The notes under the pieces: generated by a model | Database searches by the model: none | What the model was told of the DNA's origin: nothing | Seen by the model: the letters and a program-made list of their open reading frames with translations, nothing else | Source: Nonomuraea montanisoli | GTDB taxonomy: Bacteria; Actinomycetota; Actinomycetes; Streptosporangiales; Streptosporangiaceae | Assembly (NCBI RefSeq): GCF_013363975.1 | Contig: NZ_JABWGN010000001.1 | Location: forward strand, 682,001-746,000 | Direction: 5' to 3' | Length of the DNA stretch: 64,000 nt | Program-made: the position numbers and the translations under genes | Shown: positions 44,456-54,115 of the stretch, piece by piece | Layout of the letters: each line of letters begins with the position of its first letter | Numbering within the stretch: position 1 is the first letter of the stretch

Positions 44456-45874
44456 TCAGAACGCGCCGCGCTGCCACGGCCCCCAGATGGCGAACGACAT
44501 GCCGTGCGTGGACTGGACGTTCACGTACAGGGTGTGGCCGCCGGGGCCGAAGGTGGATCCGGCGAACTCCGCGCCCGGGTCGCCCGCGACGGGCTCCATG
44601 CGGCAGAAGTCGAACAGCTCGCCGTGCCGGGTCAGGCCGCGCAGGAAGTTGTCGCCGTCGCCGTCCTCGCACAGCACGAGGGTGCCGCGGGGGCTGGCCG
44701 TCACGTTGTCGGGCAGGTCCAGGACGGTGGAGCGGGGCGACTCGTACACGAGCCTCAGCCGGCCGCTCCACGTCTCGTACGCCCACACCTGCCCGCGGCC
44801 CTTGCCGAAGCCGGAGGGGGCCGTGTCGCCCGGCGCGGTGGCGCCGCCCTGGGTGGAGACGAAGTAGACGGTGCCCTGGTGGTGGATCGCGCCTTCGAGC
44901 CGGGAGAAGATCGCGGCGCCCTTGGCCCGGCCCTGCCTGCCGACCGCCTGGACGGCCTCGTCGTTCGACGGTCTGCCGGTGAACCGCGGGTCGGGCTCGT
45001 CGATGTCCACCCAGGCGGTGGCGTAGGAGGCGCCGTGGCGCTGGCCGGCGGACAGGTCCTCGCGCGGGGAGCCCTTGACGGCCAGCATCTGCAGCTTTCC
45101 GCCGTCGAGGAGGCGGCCGGCCTTGAGCGGGTGCTCGGGCGGCAGGTAGCGGTAGAAGCCGGAGGGGAAGCTGAAGCAGTCCTCGGTGAGGTAGAGCGCG
45201 CCCGACCCGGGGTCGAAGGCGGCCGACTCGTGCGCGAACCGGCCGGCCGACCTGATCGGCCTGGCCGTCGCGGCGCCGGTCACGGGCACCTCGAAGATGT
45301 AGCCGTGCCTGCGGGTGAGCTTGGAGTTGTCGCCGCCGGAGTGGTCGTCGCCGACGTCGGGCCCGTTGACGGTCTCCTCGCAGCTCACCCACGCCTTCCA
45401 GGGCATGGGGCCGCCGGAGCAGTTGAGCATGGTGCCGTTGAGCGACGGAGCGGCCTTGAGCACTTCGCCGCGCCGGGTGACCTGGAGGGTGACGGTGCCG
45501 CCGCCCGCCATCGGGTCGTAGGCCTTGTCCTTGTCGCCGAACGCGCCGACGGGGCCGCCGACCTCGTGGTTGCGCACGAGGTACGCGGTGTCGCGCGGCC
45601 CCGCGAACGCCGCCATGCCGTCGTGGCGGCCGGGCACCGTGGAGCCGTCGGGGAACGCGCTGCCCGCCTCGTTGAAGGAGCGGTAGGCGAACCCGTCGGG
45701 CAGGTGGAGGCGCACCTCGCCGTCGCGCTTGTCGCGCACGGGCCGCAACGGGCCGTAGCCCTGCACCCGGACGGCTCCGCCCTTGTCGCCCGCGCAGGCG
45801 ACGCCCGCGAACGGCCCGGCGATGCCGGCGGCGGCCGCCACGGCGGCCCTGGCCAGGAAGCGACGACGGTCCAT
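44456..45874 (-). CDS. PhoX-family (DUF839) Tat-exported phosphatase-like protein
   Basis: 472 residues from ATG 45874 with GGAGG upstream. Twin-arginine signal MDRRRFLARAAVAAAAGIAG. Propeller-type DUF839/PhoX motifs: YLVRNHEVGG, VSCEETVNG, HGYIFEVPV, GRFAHESAAFDPGSGALYLTEDC and LVLCEDGDGDNFLRGL. PhoX enzymes are Ca/Fe-dependent alkaline phosphatases. Several metal-ligand regions (NHE, CEET, TEDC) are present, so activity is plausible. Monocistronic, divergent from coaA. Confidence 0.9.
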   Translation of the reverse strand: MDRRRFLARAAVAAAAGIAGPFAGVACAGDKGGAVRVQGYGPLRPVRDKRDGEVRLHLPDGFAYRSFNEAGSAFPDGSTVPGRHDGMAAFAGPRDTAYLVRNHEVGGPVGAFGDKDKAYDPMAGGGTVTLQVTRRGEVLKAAPSLNGTMLNCSGGPMPWKAWVSCEETVNGPDVGDDHSGGDNSKLTRRHGYIFEVPVTGAATARPIRSAGRFAHESAAFDPGSGALYLTEDCFSFPSGFYRYLPPEHPLKAGRLLDGGKLQMLAVKGSPREDLSAGQRHGASYATAWVDIDEPDPRFTGRPSNDEAVQAVGRQGRAKGAAIFSRLEGAIHHQGTVYFVSTQGGATAPGDTAPSGFGKGRGQVWAYETWSGRLRLVYESPRSTVLDLPDNVTASPRGTLVLCEDGDGDNFLRGLTRHGELFDFCRMEPVAGDPGAEFAGSTFGPGGHTLYVNVQSTHGMSFAIWGPWQRGAF

Positions 45875-46087
45875 GAACCCTCCCGGGGACACTGGCTTCC
45901 CCGAACAGTAGCCGCCCCTGCTCCCCGGCACGCCCGCTTTCGCGGAGATGACGACGGGGCGACGGACAGGGAACGCGCACCTTTCCCCGAACTGACTGTC
46001 GATAATCCCCACAGGTTCATCCACAGGCTGTGGACAACTCACCCACCCCGCCGACCCGGACGCGGGCGGCGTCGCTACGCTGCCTAG

Positions 46088-47005
46088 GTGAACAACGGCT
46101 ACGTGGAACTGAGCAGGGAGCAGTGGAGCGATCTCCGCAAGAACACGCCCTTGACTCTCACCGCAGAAGAGCTGGAAGAGCTGCGCGGCCTCGACGACCC
46201 CATCGACCTGGTCGAGGTCACCGACATCTACCTCCCCCTGACCCGGCTGCTGAACCTGCACTACACGGGGTCCAAGCAGCGCAGTAGCGTGCTCAGCGCG
46301 TTCCTCGGCCACGCCGAGCGGCGGGTGCCGTACATCCTGGGCATCGCGGGCAGCGTCGCGGTCGGCAAGTCCACCACGGCGCGGCTGCTGCACACACTGC
46401 TGGCCCGCTGGCCCGAGCATCCGCACGTGGAGCTGATCACCACCGACAGTTTCCTCTACCCGAACGCGGTGCTGGAGGCCAAGGGCATCATGCACCGCAA
46501 GGGCTTCCCCGAGAGCTACGACCGCAGGGCGCTGGTCCGGTTCGTGGCGGAGGTGAAGGCGGGGGCGGCCGAGGTGAAGGCCCCCATCTACAGCCATCTG
46601 GAGTACGACATCGTCCCCGGCGCGAGCCAGAGCGTGAAAAGTCCGGACATCTTGATCATCGAGGGGCTGAACGTGCTCCAGCCGGCCCCGCCCACCGCGC
46701 TCGCGGTCAACGACTACTTCGACTTCTCCATCTACGTGGACGCCAAGGTCGAGGACATCCGCACCTGGTACGTCGAGCGCTTCCACAAGCTGCGCCGCAC
46801 CGCCTTCGAGGATCCCAAGTCGTACTTCCGGTACATCGCCGAACTGTCCTACGAGGAGGCCACGAAGTTCGCCGTCGACGTCTGGCGCGACATCAACGAG
46901 CGCAACCTCGTCGAGAACATCGCCCCGACCCGGGGCCGTGCCGACCTCGTCCTGAAGAAGGGCGCCGACCACTCCGTCCGGAAGGTGCGGCTGCGCCGCA
47001 CCTGA
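46088..47005 (+). CDS. coaA: Type I pantothenate kinase
   Basis: 305 residues. P-loop [58 protein letters not shown] and [10 protein letters not shown] are the CoaA signatures. Catalyses the first step of CoA synthesis. GTG 46088 has no Shine-Dalgarno but TACGCT six bases upstream, suggesting a leaderless mRNA. Confidence 0.97.
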   Translation: MNNGYVELSREQWSDLRKNTPLTLTAEELEELRGLDDPIDLVEVTDIYLPLTRLLNLHYTGSKQRSSVLSAFLGHAERRVPYILGIAGSVAVGKSTTARLLHTLLARWPEHPHVELITTDSFLYPNAVLEAKGIMHRKGFPESYDRRALVRFVAEVKAGAAEVKAPIYSHLEYDIVPGASQSVKSPDILIIEGLNVLQPAPPTALAVNDYFDFSIYVDAKVEDIRTWYVERFHKLRRTAFEDPKSYFRYIAELSYEEATKFAVDVWRDINERNLVENIAPTRGRADLVLKKGADHSVRKVRLRRT

Positions 47006-47038
47006 CACCCGCCCCCCGCCATCGGCGAGAATGGCCCG

Positions 47039-47995
47039 ATGCTCCACCTGCGACTGATCACCCCGTCCTCCCGCACCGCCGAGGTGACGGCGGTGCTGGA
47101 AGCGTGCGCGGGAGCCACCAACATCGTCGTCCTGCCCGGCGCCGCGCGTGAGCCGGCGGGCGACCTCGTGCTCGCCGACGTGGCCCGCGAGTCGGCCAAC
47201 GAGGTGATCAGCGACCTGTCGTGGCTGCGTGAGGCCGGCTCGATCGCCGCCGAGGCCATCCACCTGTCCCTGTCCAGGGCCGCCGAGGAGGCGGTGGAGG
47301 AGGCGCCCGGCGCGCCCGACGACGCGGTCGTCTGGGAGGAGCTGGCCCAGCGGGTCCACTCCGACTCGCGCATCACCTGGGCATACCTCGTGTTCCTGGC
47401 GATCGCCGCGCAGATCGCCGCCATCGGCGTGCTCACCAAGTCCATCATCCTGATCGTCGGCGCCATGGTCCTCGGGCCGGAGTTCGGCGCGATCGCGGCC
47501 GTCTGCTTCGGGCTGCTGCGCCGGCGCTGGCGGCTGGTCACCGGCGCCTTGAGGACCCTGGTCGTGGGCTTCGCGGTCGCCATCGCCGTCACGGTCGCCT
47601 GTGCGCTCGTCTCGCGCGGGCTCGGCTGGATCGCCCCGTCGAGCCTGCTCGGCAACGACGAGGTCCAGTTCATCGTCAAGCCCGACCGGTGGTCGTTCAT
47701 CGTGGCGCTGCTCGCGGGCGTGGCCGGAGTGCTGTCGATCACGGCCGGCAAGTCGTCGGCGCTCATCGGCGTCTTCATCTCGGTGACCACGGTGCCGGCC
47801 GCCGGCTACGCGGCCGTGGCGATCGCGCTCGGCGACTGGGCCGAGGTCTCCGGCTCCGTCCTGCAGCTCGCGGTGAACGTCGCCGGCATGGTGATCGCGG
47901 GCACCGCCACCCTCTGGGTGCAGCACAGATTCTGGCCTCAAGTAGGACGCACGTCCTCCGTGAGGCCGATGCCGCGGGGTCGCACCGGCGGGTAG
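47039..47995 (+). CDS. DUF389 membrane protein
   Basis: 318 residues. An N-terminal soluble domain (about 1-110; MLHLRLITPSSRTAEVTAVLE) with an ACT-like pattern is followed by a membrane domain of about six helices containing SIILIVGAMVLGPEFGAIAAVCFGLLRRRW, the DUF389 signature, and SITAGKSSALIGVFISVTTVPAAGYAAV. Transport or signalling role unknown. Probably leaderless (GAGAAT six bases before ATG). Follows coaA by 33 bp. Confidence 0.88.
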   Translation: MLHLRLITPSSRTAEVTAVLEACAGATNIVVLPGAAREPAGDLVLADVARESANEVISDLSWLREAGSIAAEAIHLSLSRAAEEAVEEAPGAPDDAVVWEELAQRVHSDSRITWAYLVFLAIAAQIAAIGVLTKSIILIVGAMVLGPEFGAIAAVCFGLLRRRWRLVTGALRTLVVGFAVAIAVTVACALVSRGLGWIAPSSLLGNDEVQFIVKPDRWSFIVALLAGVAGVLSITAGKSSALIGVFISVTTVPAAGYAAVAIALGDWAEVSGSVLQLAVNVAGMVIAGTATLWVQHRFWPQVGRTSSVRPMPRGRTGG

Positions 47996-48005
47996 TGTCC
48001 GGATC

Positions 48006-48911
48006 ATGCACATCCTCGACACCGAGGGGCTGACCAAACGCTTCCCGACCGTCACGGCGCTCGACGGGCTCACCGTCACCACCGGCCCGGGCGTCACCGG
48101 CCTGGTCGGGGCCAACGGGGCGGGCAAGTCGACGCTGATCAAGATCCTGCTGGGGCTGCTCCCGCCCACAGCCGGCGGCGCGCGCGTGCTCGGCCTCGAC
48201 GTCACGACACGCGGCGCCGACATCCGCCGGCTCGTCGGCTACATGCCCGAGCACGAGTGCCTGCCGCCCGACGTCTCGGCCACCGAACTGGTCGTCCACC
48301 TCGCCCGGATGTCCGGGCTCCCCCGCACGGCCGCCCGGGAGCGGGCCGCCGACGTGCTGCGTCACGTCGGGCTGGCCGAGGAACGCTACCGTCCGATCGG
48401 CGGCTACTCCACCGGCATGAAGCAGCGCGTCAAGCTCGCGCAGGCGCTCGTCCACGACCCCAAGCTCATCCTCCTGGACGAGCCGACCAACGGGCTCGAC
48501 CCGCGCGGGCGCGACGAGATGCTGGCGCTGATCCGGCGCATCGGCGCCGAGTTCGGCATCAGCGTGCTGGTCACCTCCCACCTGCTCGGCGAGCTGGAGC
48601 GGGTGTGCGACCACGTGATCGTCATCGACGCCGGACGGCTGCTGCGCTCGTCCGCGATCGGCGAGTTCACCCAGACGACGCGCAGCGTCACGGTGGAGGT
48701 CGACGAGGGCACCCAGGCGCTGGCCGACCGGCTGGTCGAGCTGGGCCACGGCGTCGCCCCCCACGGCCGGATGCTGCTGGTCGAGGTCAGCGGCCCCGAC
48801 ACGCTCGACGCCATCCGTGACGCGACCGCCGACCTCGGCCTGTGCCTCATCCGGCTCGAACGCGGCCGGCAGCGCATCGAGGACGTCTTCAGGGAGGCCG
48901 CTGGTGTCTGA
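48006..48911 (+). CDS. ABC transporter ATP-binding protein (first of pair)
   Basis: 301 residues. Walker A LVGANGAGKSTLIKILLG, signature YSTGMKQRVKLAQAL, Walker B LILLDEPTNGLDP and H-loop VTSHLLGELE are complete, with a C-terminal extension of the DrrA/CcmA type. First gene of a four-gene ABC cluster. TAGTGT seven bases before the ATG overlaps the stop of the DUF389 gene, suggesting its own leaderless promoter. Overlaps the permease gene by 8 bp. Confidence 0.93.
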   Translation: MHILDTEGLTKRFPTVTALDGLTVTTGPGVTGLVGANGAGKSTLIKILLGLLPPTAGGARVLGLDVTTRGADIRRLVGYMPEHECLPPDVSATELVVHLARMSGLPRTAARERAADVLRHVGLAEERYRPIGGYSTGMKQRVKLAQALVHDPKLILLDEPTNGLDPRGRDEMLALIRRIGAEFGISVLVTSHLLGELERVCDHVIVIDAGRLLRSSAIGEFTQTTRSVTVEVDEGTQALADRLVELGHGVAPHGRMLLVEVSGPDTLDAIRDATADLGLCLIRLERGRQRIEDVFREAAGV

Positions 48912-49758
48912 GATCTACGACATCGGATACCGCCACTACGACGGCCCCCGGCTCGGGCGCGGCCACACCACCCGGGCGCTCACCGTCCACAGCCTGCGCG
49001 GCGTGTTCGGCCTCGGCCGCCCGGCCCGCAGCAAGCTCGTGCCGTTCTCGCTGGCCGCGATCATGGTGCTGCCCGCGATCGTGTCCATCGCGATCATGGC
49101 GCTGATGCGGCGCGCGGGCATGAGCTACAGCGGCTATGCCGTGATCATGCAGGCCGTGGTGGCCATCTTCCTGGCCGCGCAGGCGCCCACGGTCGTGGCG
49201 CCCGACCTGCGCTTCCGCGTGCTGCCGCTCTACCTGTCGCGCCCGGTCACGATCACCGAGTACGTCGGCGCCAAGGTCGTCGCGATGACCGTCGCCCTCT
49301 ACGCGCTGCTGGCGGTGCCGCTGACCGTGATGTTCGCCGGCGAGCTGCTGATCGACCTCCCCGGGCCGCCCCGCACCAAGGAATACGTGGGCGCCATGCT
49401 CACCGGGCTGCTGCTCGCGGTGCTGCTGGCGGCGTTCGGGCTGGCCATCGCCTCGCTGACGCCGCGGCGCGGGCTCGGCGTCGCCTCCGTGATCGCCCTC
49501 TACCTGCTGGCGTCGGCCTCCGTCCCGATCATGTACAGCACGCTGTTGTCCGCCGGCAACGACGCCGCCGCCCGGTGGGCCTGGCTGCTCAACCCGTTCT
49601 GGCTGGTGGACGCCGTCCAGGTGTGGGTGTTCGGCACGACGCCCAACTCCGAGGGCGGCTACCCCGGCGGGCCCGTGTCCTTCGTGATCGTGGTCCTGCT
49701 CATCGCCGCCGCCGTGGCGGCGCTCGCGCTCCGCTACCGAAAGGCGGCCTCGCGGTGA
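48904..49758 (+). CDS. ABC-2 type permease (first of pair)
   Basis: 284 residues from GTG 48904. Cytoplasmic N-terminus with YDIGYRHYDGPRLGR, typical of these ABC-2 permeases, then about six membrane helices (LVPFSLAAIMVLPAIVSIAIM; VVAMTVALYALLAVPLTVMF; and so on) with LPLYLSRPVTITEYVGAK between. Works with the ATPase encoded just before. Stop overlaps the next ATPase start (GTGA). Confidence 0.88.
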   Translation: MSEIYDIGYRHYDGPRLGRGHTTRALTVHSLRGVFGLGRPARSKLVPFSLAAIMVLPAIVSIAIMALMRRAGMSYSGYAVIMQAVVAIFLAAQAPTVVAPDLRFRVLPLYLSRPVTITEYVGAKVVAMTVALYALLAVPLTVMFAGELLIDLPGPPRTKEYVGAMLTGLLLAVLLAAFGLAIASLTPRRGLGVASVIALYLLASASVPIMYSTLLSAGNDAAARWAWLLNPFWLVDAVQVWVFGTTPNSEGGYPGGPVSFVIVVLLIAAAVAALALRYRKAASR

Positions 49759-50669
49759 AGATCGAGCTGGCGCAGGTCTCGCGCTGGTACGGCAACGTCG
49801 TCGCGGTCAACGACGTGACCATGACCATCGGGCCCGGGGTCACCGGGCTGCTCGGACCCAACGGCGCGGGCAAGTCGACGCTGCTGCACATGATGGCCGG
49901 GTTCCTCGCGCCGTCGAACGGCACGGTCACGCTGGACGGCACCCGCGTCTGGAAGAACCACCAGGTCTACCGCCACATCGGCCTCGTCCCCGAGCGGGAG
50001 GGCGTCTACGGCTTCCTGACCGGCTGGCAGTTCGTGCTGTCGGCCGCCCGCCTCCACGGGCTGCCCGACCCGGTCGAGGCCGCCCGCAAGGCGCTGGCCA
50101 CGGTCGAGATGGAGGAGCCCAAGGACCGGCGGGTCGAGACGTACTCCAAGGGCATGCGCCAGCGCGTCAAGGTGGCCGCCGCGCTCGTCCACGACCCGCC
50201 GGTGCTGCTGCTCGACGAGCCGTTCAACGGCATGGACCCGCGCCAGCGGCTGCACCTCATGGACCTGATCCGGTCGATGGGCGCCGCCGGCAAGACCATC
50301 CTGTTCAGCTCGCACATCCTGGAGGAGGTCGAGCGGGTCGCCCAGCACATCGAGGTGCTCGTCGCCGGCCGGCACGCCGCCTCGGGCGACTTCCGCGAGA
50401 TCCGCCGGCTGATGACCGACCGGCCGCACCTGTTCCGCATCCGCAGCAGCGACGACCGGCGGCTGGCCGCGGCGCTCATGCTCGACGACTCGGCGGGCGG
50501 GGTCTCCCTCGGGCCCGACGGCCTGGAGGTGCGGGCCGTGGAGTTCCGCGGCTTCGCCCGGCTGCTGCCCCGCGTGGCCCGTACCGAGGGCATCAGCCTG
50601 CACGAGGTCTCCCCCGCCGACGAAGACCTCGAAAGCGTCTTCTCCTACCTGATCAACCGGAGCTCCTGA
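49755..50669 (+). CDS. ABC transporter ATP-binding protein (second of pair)
   Basis: 304 residues from GTG 49755. Walker A LLGPNGAGKSTLLHMM, signature YSKGMRQRVKVAAAL, Walker B VLLLDEPFNGMDP and H-loop FSSHILEEVE. C-terminal extension similar in length to the first ATPase. Pairs with the following permease, from which it is separated by one base. Confidence 0.93.
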   Translation: MKIELAQVSRWYGNVVAVNDVTMTIGPGVTGLLGPNGAGKSTLLHMMAGFLAPSNGTVTLDGTRVWKNHQVYRHIGLVPEREGVYGFLTGWQFVLSAARLHGLPDPVEAARKALATVEMEEPKDRRVETYSKGMRQRVKVAAALVHDPPVLLLDEPFNGMDPRQRLHLMDLIRSMGAAGKTILFSSHILEEVERVAQHIEVLVAGRHAASGDFREIRRLMTDRPHLFRIRSSDDRRLAAALMLDDSAGGVSLGPDGLEVRAVEFRGFARLLPRVARTEGISLHEVSPADEDLESVFSYLINRSS

Positions 50670-50670
50670 C

Positions 50671-51387
50671 ATGAACACAGTGGTTGCCGGGATCACCTAT
50701 CGCGCACTGCTGGGGCGGCGGCGCATCGTGCTGCTCCTGCTTCTCCCCATGGCGCTCCTGGGCCTGGCCCTGCTGCTGCGGCTGATGGGGAGTGACGACC
50801 AGCGCTCGACCATGCTGCTCATGCAGAACTTCGCCATCGGCACCATGCTGCCTCTGCTCGGCCTCATCGCCGGCACGGGCGTCATCGCCCCCGAGATCGA
50901 CGACGGCACGATCATCCACCTGATGTCCAAGCCGATCTCCCGGCCGGTCATCGCCCAGACCAAGTTCCTCGTCGCGGCCTCGCTGCTGGCCGTCTTCGCC
51001 GCCGTACCGACCTACGTCGCGGCCTGGCTGCTCGTGGGCAACGAGGACGCCATCGCGCCCGGCTTCGCCGTCGGCGCGCTCGTGGCGGGCATCGCGTACG
51101 CGGCGGTCTTCCTGCTGCTCGGCGTCGTCACGCGCCACGCGGTGACGATCGGCATCGTCTACGCCCTGGTCTGGGAGGGGCTGGTGGGCGGCTTCGTGCC
51201 GGGCGCCCGCAAGTTCTCCGTCCAGCAGTGGGCCCAGTCGATCGCCGACCAGATCTCCACCTCGCCGTTCCTCAAGGCCGACGTCACGCTCGGCTTCGCC
51301 GTACCGGCGCTGGTGATCGTCACGGTGGTGGCGGTCCTGTGGGCGGGACAGCGGCTGCGCGTCCTCTCCCTCACCGGCGACGAGTAG
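50671..51387 (+). CDS. ABC-2 type permease (second of pair)
   Basis: 238 residues, about six membrane helices. The conserved GVIAPEIDDGTIIHLMSKPISRPVIAQTKFL loop is typical of ABC-2 permeases for drugs, lipids or gliding-type exporters. Last gene of the cluster. A 15-bp terminator hairpin follows 22 bp after the stop. Substrate unknown. Confidence 0.88.
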   Translation: MNTVVAGITYRALLGRRRIVLLLLLPMALLGLALLLRLMGSDDQRSTMLLMQNFAIGTMLPLLGLIAGTGVIAPEIDDGTIIHLMSKPISRPVIAQTKFLVAASLLAVFAAVPTYVAAWLLVGNEDAIAPGFAVGALVAGIAYAAVFLLLGVVTRHAVTIGIVYALVWEGLVGGFVPGARKFSVQQWAQSIADQISTSPFLKADVTLGFAVPALVIVTVVAVLWAGQRLRVLSLTGDE

Positions 51388-51408
51388 CCCGCCGCCGAGA
51401 ACGAAGGA

Positions 51409-51442
51409 AAAGAGGGGTACGGCTCATGCCGTACCCCTCTTT
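51409..51442. terminator. Bidirectional intrinsic terminator
   Basis: AAAGAGGGGTACGGC and its exact complement GCCGTACCCCTCTTT enclose a TCAT loop. The stem ends in A-run/U-run on each side. It lies between the ABC cluster (plus) and glmM (minus) and can terminate both. Confidence 0.93.
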
Positions 51443-51453
51443 CACTGCCTGGC

Positions 51454-52800
51454 TCAGGCGCAGGCCACCCGCACCACGTCGGCGAGACGCTCGGCCACCT
51501 TGGTGGCCTGGTCCTCCGAGGACGCCTCGACCATCACACGGATCATCGGCTCGGTGCCGCTCGGCCGGATCAGCACCCGGCCGGTGTCGCCCAGCTCGGC
51601 CTCCGCGTCGGCGACCGCCGACACGAGCTCGGCGGCCTTGGCCTTGCCCTTGTCCACGTCCTTGACGTTGATGAGCACCTGCGGCAACGGCGTCATGACC
51701 GAGGCCAGCTCGCGCAGCGACCGGCCCGAGGACGCCATCACCGACAGCATGTGCAGCGAGGTGAGCAGCCCGTCGCCCGTGGTGGCGTGGTCCAGCATGA
51801 TCACATGCCCGGACTGCTCGCCGCCCAGGTTGTAGCCGTCGGCCTTCATCCGCTCCAGCACGTAGCGGTCGCCCACCGCGGTCTCCACCACGGTGATGCC
51901 CGCCTCGCGCATGGCCAGCTTGAAGCCCAGGTTGGACATCACGGTCGCGACCACGGTGTCCTTGGCCAGCGTGCCCTCCGCGTGCATCGCCGAGGCCAGG
52001 ATCGCCATGATCTGGTCGCCGTCGACGACCGCGCCCGTGTGGTCGACCGCGAGGCAGCGGTCGGCGTCGCCGTCGTAGGCGATGCCGACGTCGGCTCCGC
52101 GCGAGATCACCACCTGCTGGAGCTTGTCCAGGTGGGTGGAGCCGTGGCCGTCGTTGATGTTGAGGCCGTCGGGGCGCGCCCCGATCGCCTCCACCTGCGC
52201 GCCGGCCCGCAGCAGCGCCTCGGGCGCGACCATGTGGGCGGCGCCGTGGGCGCAGTCGACGACGACGCGCAGCCCGTCGAGCCCGCCCCGCATCGTGGCC
52301 AGCACGTGGCTGATGTACCGGTCGGCCTCACCGTAGGCGTCGCGGACCCGACCGACGGCCGAGCCGACGGGGAAGCTCCAGTCCTCGCCCAGCCGCCGCT
52401 CGATCTCGTCCTCGACCGCGTCGGACAGCTTGAAGCCGCCGCGGGCCAGGAACTTGATGCCGTTGTCCGGCGCGGGATTGTGCGAGGCCGACAGCATGAC
52501 GCCGAGGTCGGCGCCGAGCGCCGCGGTGAGGTGGGCGACGGCCGGGGTGGGCAGCACGCCGAGGCGCAGCACGTCCACACCGGACGACGCGAGGCCGGCG
52601 ACCACAGCGGCCTCAAGGAATTCTCCTGAGGCACGCGGGTCCCGGCCTACGACCGCTATCGGACGGCGTCCGGTAGCGGTGAACGCGCCGGCATCGCCGA
52701 GGACGTGAGCCGCCGCGACCGAAAGGTCCATGGCGAGCTCCGCCGTGAGGTCGCGCCCAGCGACCCCACGCACCCCGTCGGTGCCGAAAAGACGCGCCAA
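51454..52800 (-). CDS. glmM: Phosphoglucosamine mutase
   Basis: 448 residues starting with TTG at 52800 ([15 protein letters not shown]), which matches the family N-terminus [12 protein letters not shown]. No ATG or GTG is available closer. Phosphoserine loop [14 protein letters not shown], metal-binding [20 protein letters not shown] and [15 protein letters not shown] are complete. It converts glucosamine-6-P to glucosamine-1-P for cell wall synthesis. The start follows the rpsI stop by one base, so it depends on translational coupling. Confidence 0.95.
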   Translation of the reverse strand: MARLFGTDGVRGVAGRDLTAELAMDLSVAAAHVLGDAGAFTATGRRPIAVVGRDPRASGEFLEAAVVAGLASSGVDVLRLGVLPTPAVAHLTAALGADLGVMLSASHNPAPDNGIKFLARGGFKLSDAVEDEIERRLGEDWSFPVGSAVGRVRDAYGEADRYISHVLATMRGGLDGLRVVVDCAHGAAHMVAPEALLRAGAQVEAIGARPDGLNINDGHGSTHLDKLQQVVISRGADVGIAYDGDADRCLAVDHTGAVVDGDQIMAILASAMHAEGTLAKDTVVATVMSNLGFKLAMREAGITVVETAVGDRYVLERMKADGYNLGGEQSGHVIMLDHATTGDGLLTSLHMLSVMASSGRSLRELASVMTPLPQVLINVKDVDKGKAKAAELVSAVADAEAELGDTGRVLIRPSGTEPMIRVMVEASSEDQATKVAERLADVVRVACA

Positions 52801-52801
52801 T

Positions 52802-53323
52802 TTAGCGCTTGCTGTACTGCGGAGCCTTGCGGGCCTTCTTGAGGCCGTACTTCTTCCGCTCCGTGGCGCGGGCGTCACGGGTGAGGAAGCCGGCCTTCTT
52901 CAGCGGCGGGCGGTTGACCTCGACGTCCAGGATCGCCAGCGCGCGGGACAGGCCCATGCGCAGCGCACCGGCCTGGCCGGTCACGCCGCCGCCGTCGATG
53001 CGGGCGATGACGTCGAACGCCTCCTCCGCACCGAGCACCACGAAGGGCTCGTTGACGATCTGCTGGTGCACCTTGTTGGGGAAGTAGACGTCCAGCGAAC
53101 GCCCGTTGATCGTCCACTTGCCGGTGCCGGGGACGATGCGCACGCGGGCGATCGCCTCCTTGCGGCGGCCGGTGCCGTACGAGTTGCCCGTGGTGACGGG
53201 CTTGCGCACGGGGGCGTCAGCGCTGGCGGCGGATTCGGTGGTGTACTCGGAAGGGAACTCCTCGCTGGAGAAGTCTTCCACCTCGGCCTCGACGGCCGTC
53301 TCGACACCGGTGGGCTCAGCCAC
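52802..53323 (-). CDS. rpsI: 30S ribosomal protein S9
   Basis: 173 residues. The C-terminal 130 residues are standard S9 ([77 protein letters not shown]). An acidic N-terminal extension of about 40 residues (Glu/Ala/Thr-rich) precedes it, as in many actinomycetes. Follows rplM by 26 bp. TAA stop. Confidence 0.97.
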   Translation of the reverse strand: MAEPTGVETAVEAEVEDFSSEEFPSEYTTESAASADAPVRKPVTTGNSYGTGRRKEAIARVRIVPGTGKWTINGRSLDVYFPNKVHQQIVNEPFVVLGAEEAFDVIARIDGGGVTGQAGALRMGLSRALAILDVEVNRPPLKKAGFLTRDARATERKKYGLKKARKAPQYSKR

Positions 53324-53349
53324 GGTTCTCCTCTAACTCTTTCGAAGTA

Positions 53350-53793
53350 CTACTGGGCGATCTGGGTGATCTCGAACGGCACCGGCTGCTGGGCCTGGTG
53401 CGGGTGCTCGGAACCCGCGTAGACCTTCAGCTTCTTGGCCATCTTCCGGCCGAGGGAGTTCTTCGGCAGCATGCCCTTGACGGCCTTCTCGACCGCCTTG
53501 TCCGGCCGCTTGTCCATGAGCTCGCCATAGCTGACGGAACGCAGACCGCCCGGGTAGCCCGAGTGGCGGTAAGCCTTCTTCTGCTCACGCTTGTTGCCGC
53601 TGAGCGCGATCTTGTCGGCGTTGATGACGATGACGAAGTCACCGGTGTCGACGTGATTGGCGAAGATCGGCTTGTGCTTGCCGCGGAGCAGGGTCGCGAC
53701 GTGGCTGGCCAGCCGGCCCAGCACGACATCGGTCGCGTCGATGACGTACCACTGACGCTGGACGTCGGCGGGCTTCGGTGAGTACGTGCGCAC
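53350..53793 (-). CDS. rplM: 50S ribosomal protein L13
   Basis: 147 residues from GTG 53793 ([20 protein letters not shown]), with GAAGG eight bases upstream. L13 signatures: [40 protein letters not shown] and [35 protein letters not shown]. First gene of rplM-rpsI-glmM. The frame is open further upstream, but the GTG matches the family. Confidence 0.96.
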   Translation of the reverse strand: MRTYSPKPADVQRQWYVIDATDVVLGRLASHVATLLRGKHKPIFANHVDTGDFVIVINADKIALSGNKREQKKAYRHSGYPGGLRSVSYGELMDKRPDKAVEKAVKGMLPKNSLGRKMAKKLKVYAGSEHPHQAQQPVPFEITQIAQ

Positions 53794-53826
53794 GGTCGTA
53801 GCCTTCTTTATGCTCGCGTCTTCGGC

Positions 53827-53848
53827 GCGCTGCCGGATGCGGCAGCGC
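53827..53848. promoter_or_regulatory. Leader hairpin upstream of rplM
   Basis: GCGCTGCCG and CGGCAGCGC pair perfectly around GATG. On the minus strand it lies 33 bp before the rplM start, inside the leader of the operon. It may take part in autoregulation by a ribosomal protein. Confidence 0.5.
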
Positions 53849-53966
53849 TGGGTTCGGTCGGTGCGGGCACACGACGGCCCGGACCTTCCGTCTCCACAAG
53901 GATGGGAGATGACGCCGGACGCGCCGCGCATCGGTCACGCAGGACCTATGCACACAACGAACGATT

Positions 53967-53996
53967 AGGCTACCCGCCCTGAGGGGCGCAGGTCAA
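53967..53996 (-). promoter_or_regulatory. Promoter of rplM-rpsI-glmM
   Basis: On the minus strand, -35 TTGACC (53991-53996) and -10 TAGCCT (53967-53972) have 18-bp spacing. This predicts a leader of about 165 nt that contains the rplM hairpin. A second -10-like TAGAAT lies upstream at 54017-54022. The rest of the 322-bp gap shows nothing else. Confidence 0.65.
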
Positions 53997-54115
53997 AAGA
54001 CCGGTAACCTCGCACGATTCTACCCGACCGGCTGCCCGACCACAGAACGGTTCTATTTCGGTTCCCGGCAATCCCTTCTTTACCAGGACCCCACATCTCT
54101 ATCGTTGGTGGCGGT

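Noticed and set aside
44456..48223. A 1255-codon open frame on the minus strand spanning the PhoX-like gene and running antisense through coaA and DUF389
   Set aside because: Only the part from 45874 downward matches a protein family. The rest is an antisense artefact of GC-rich codon use, and coaA and DUF389 are clear on the plus strand.
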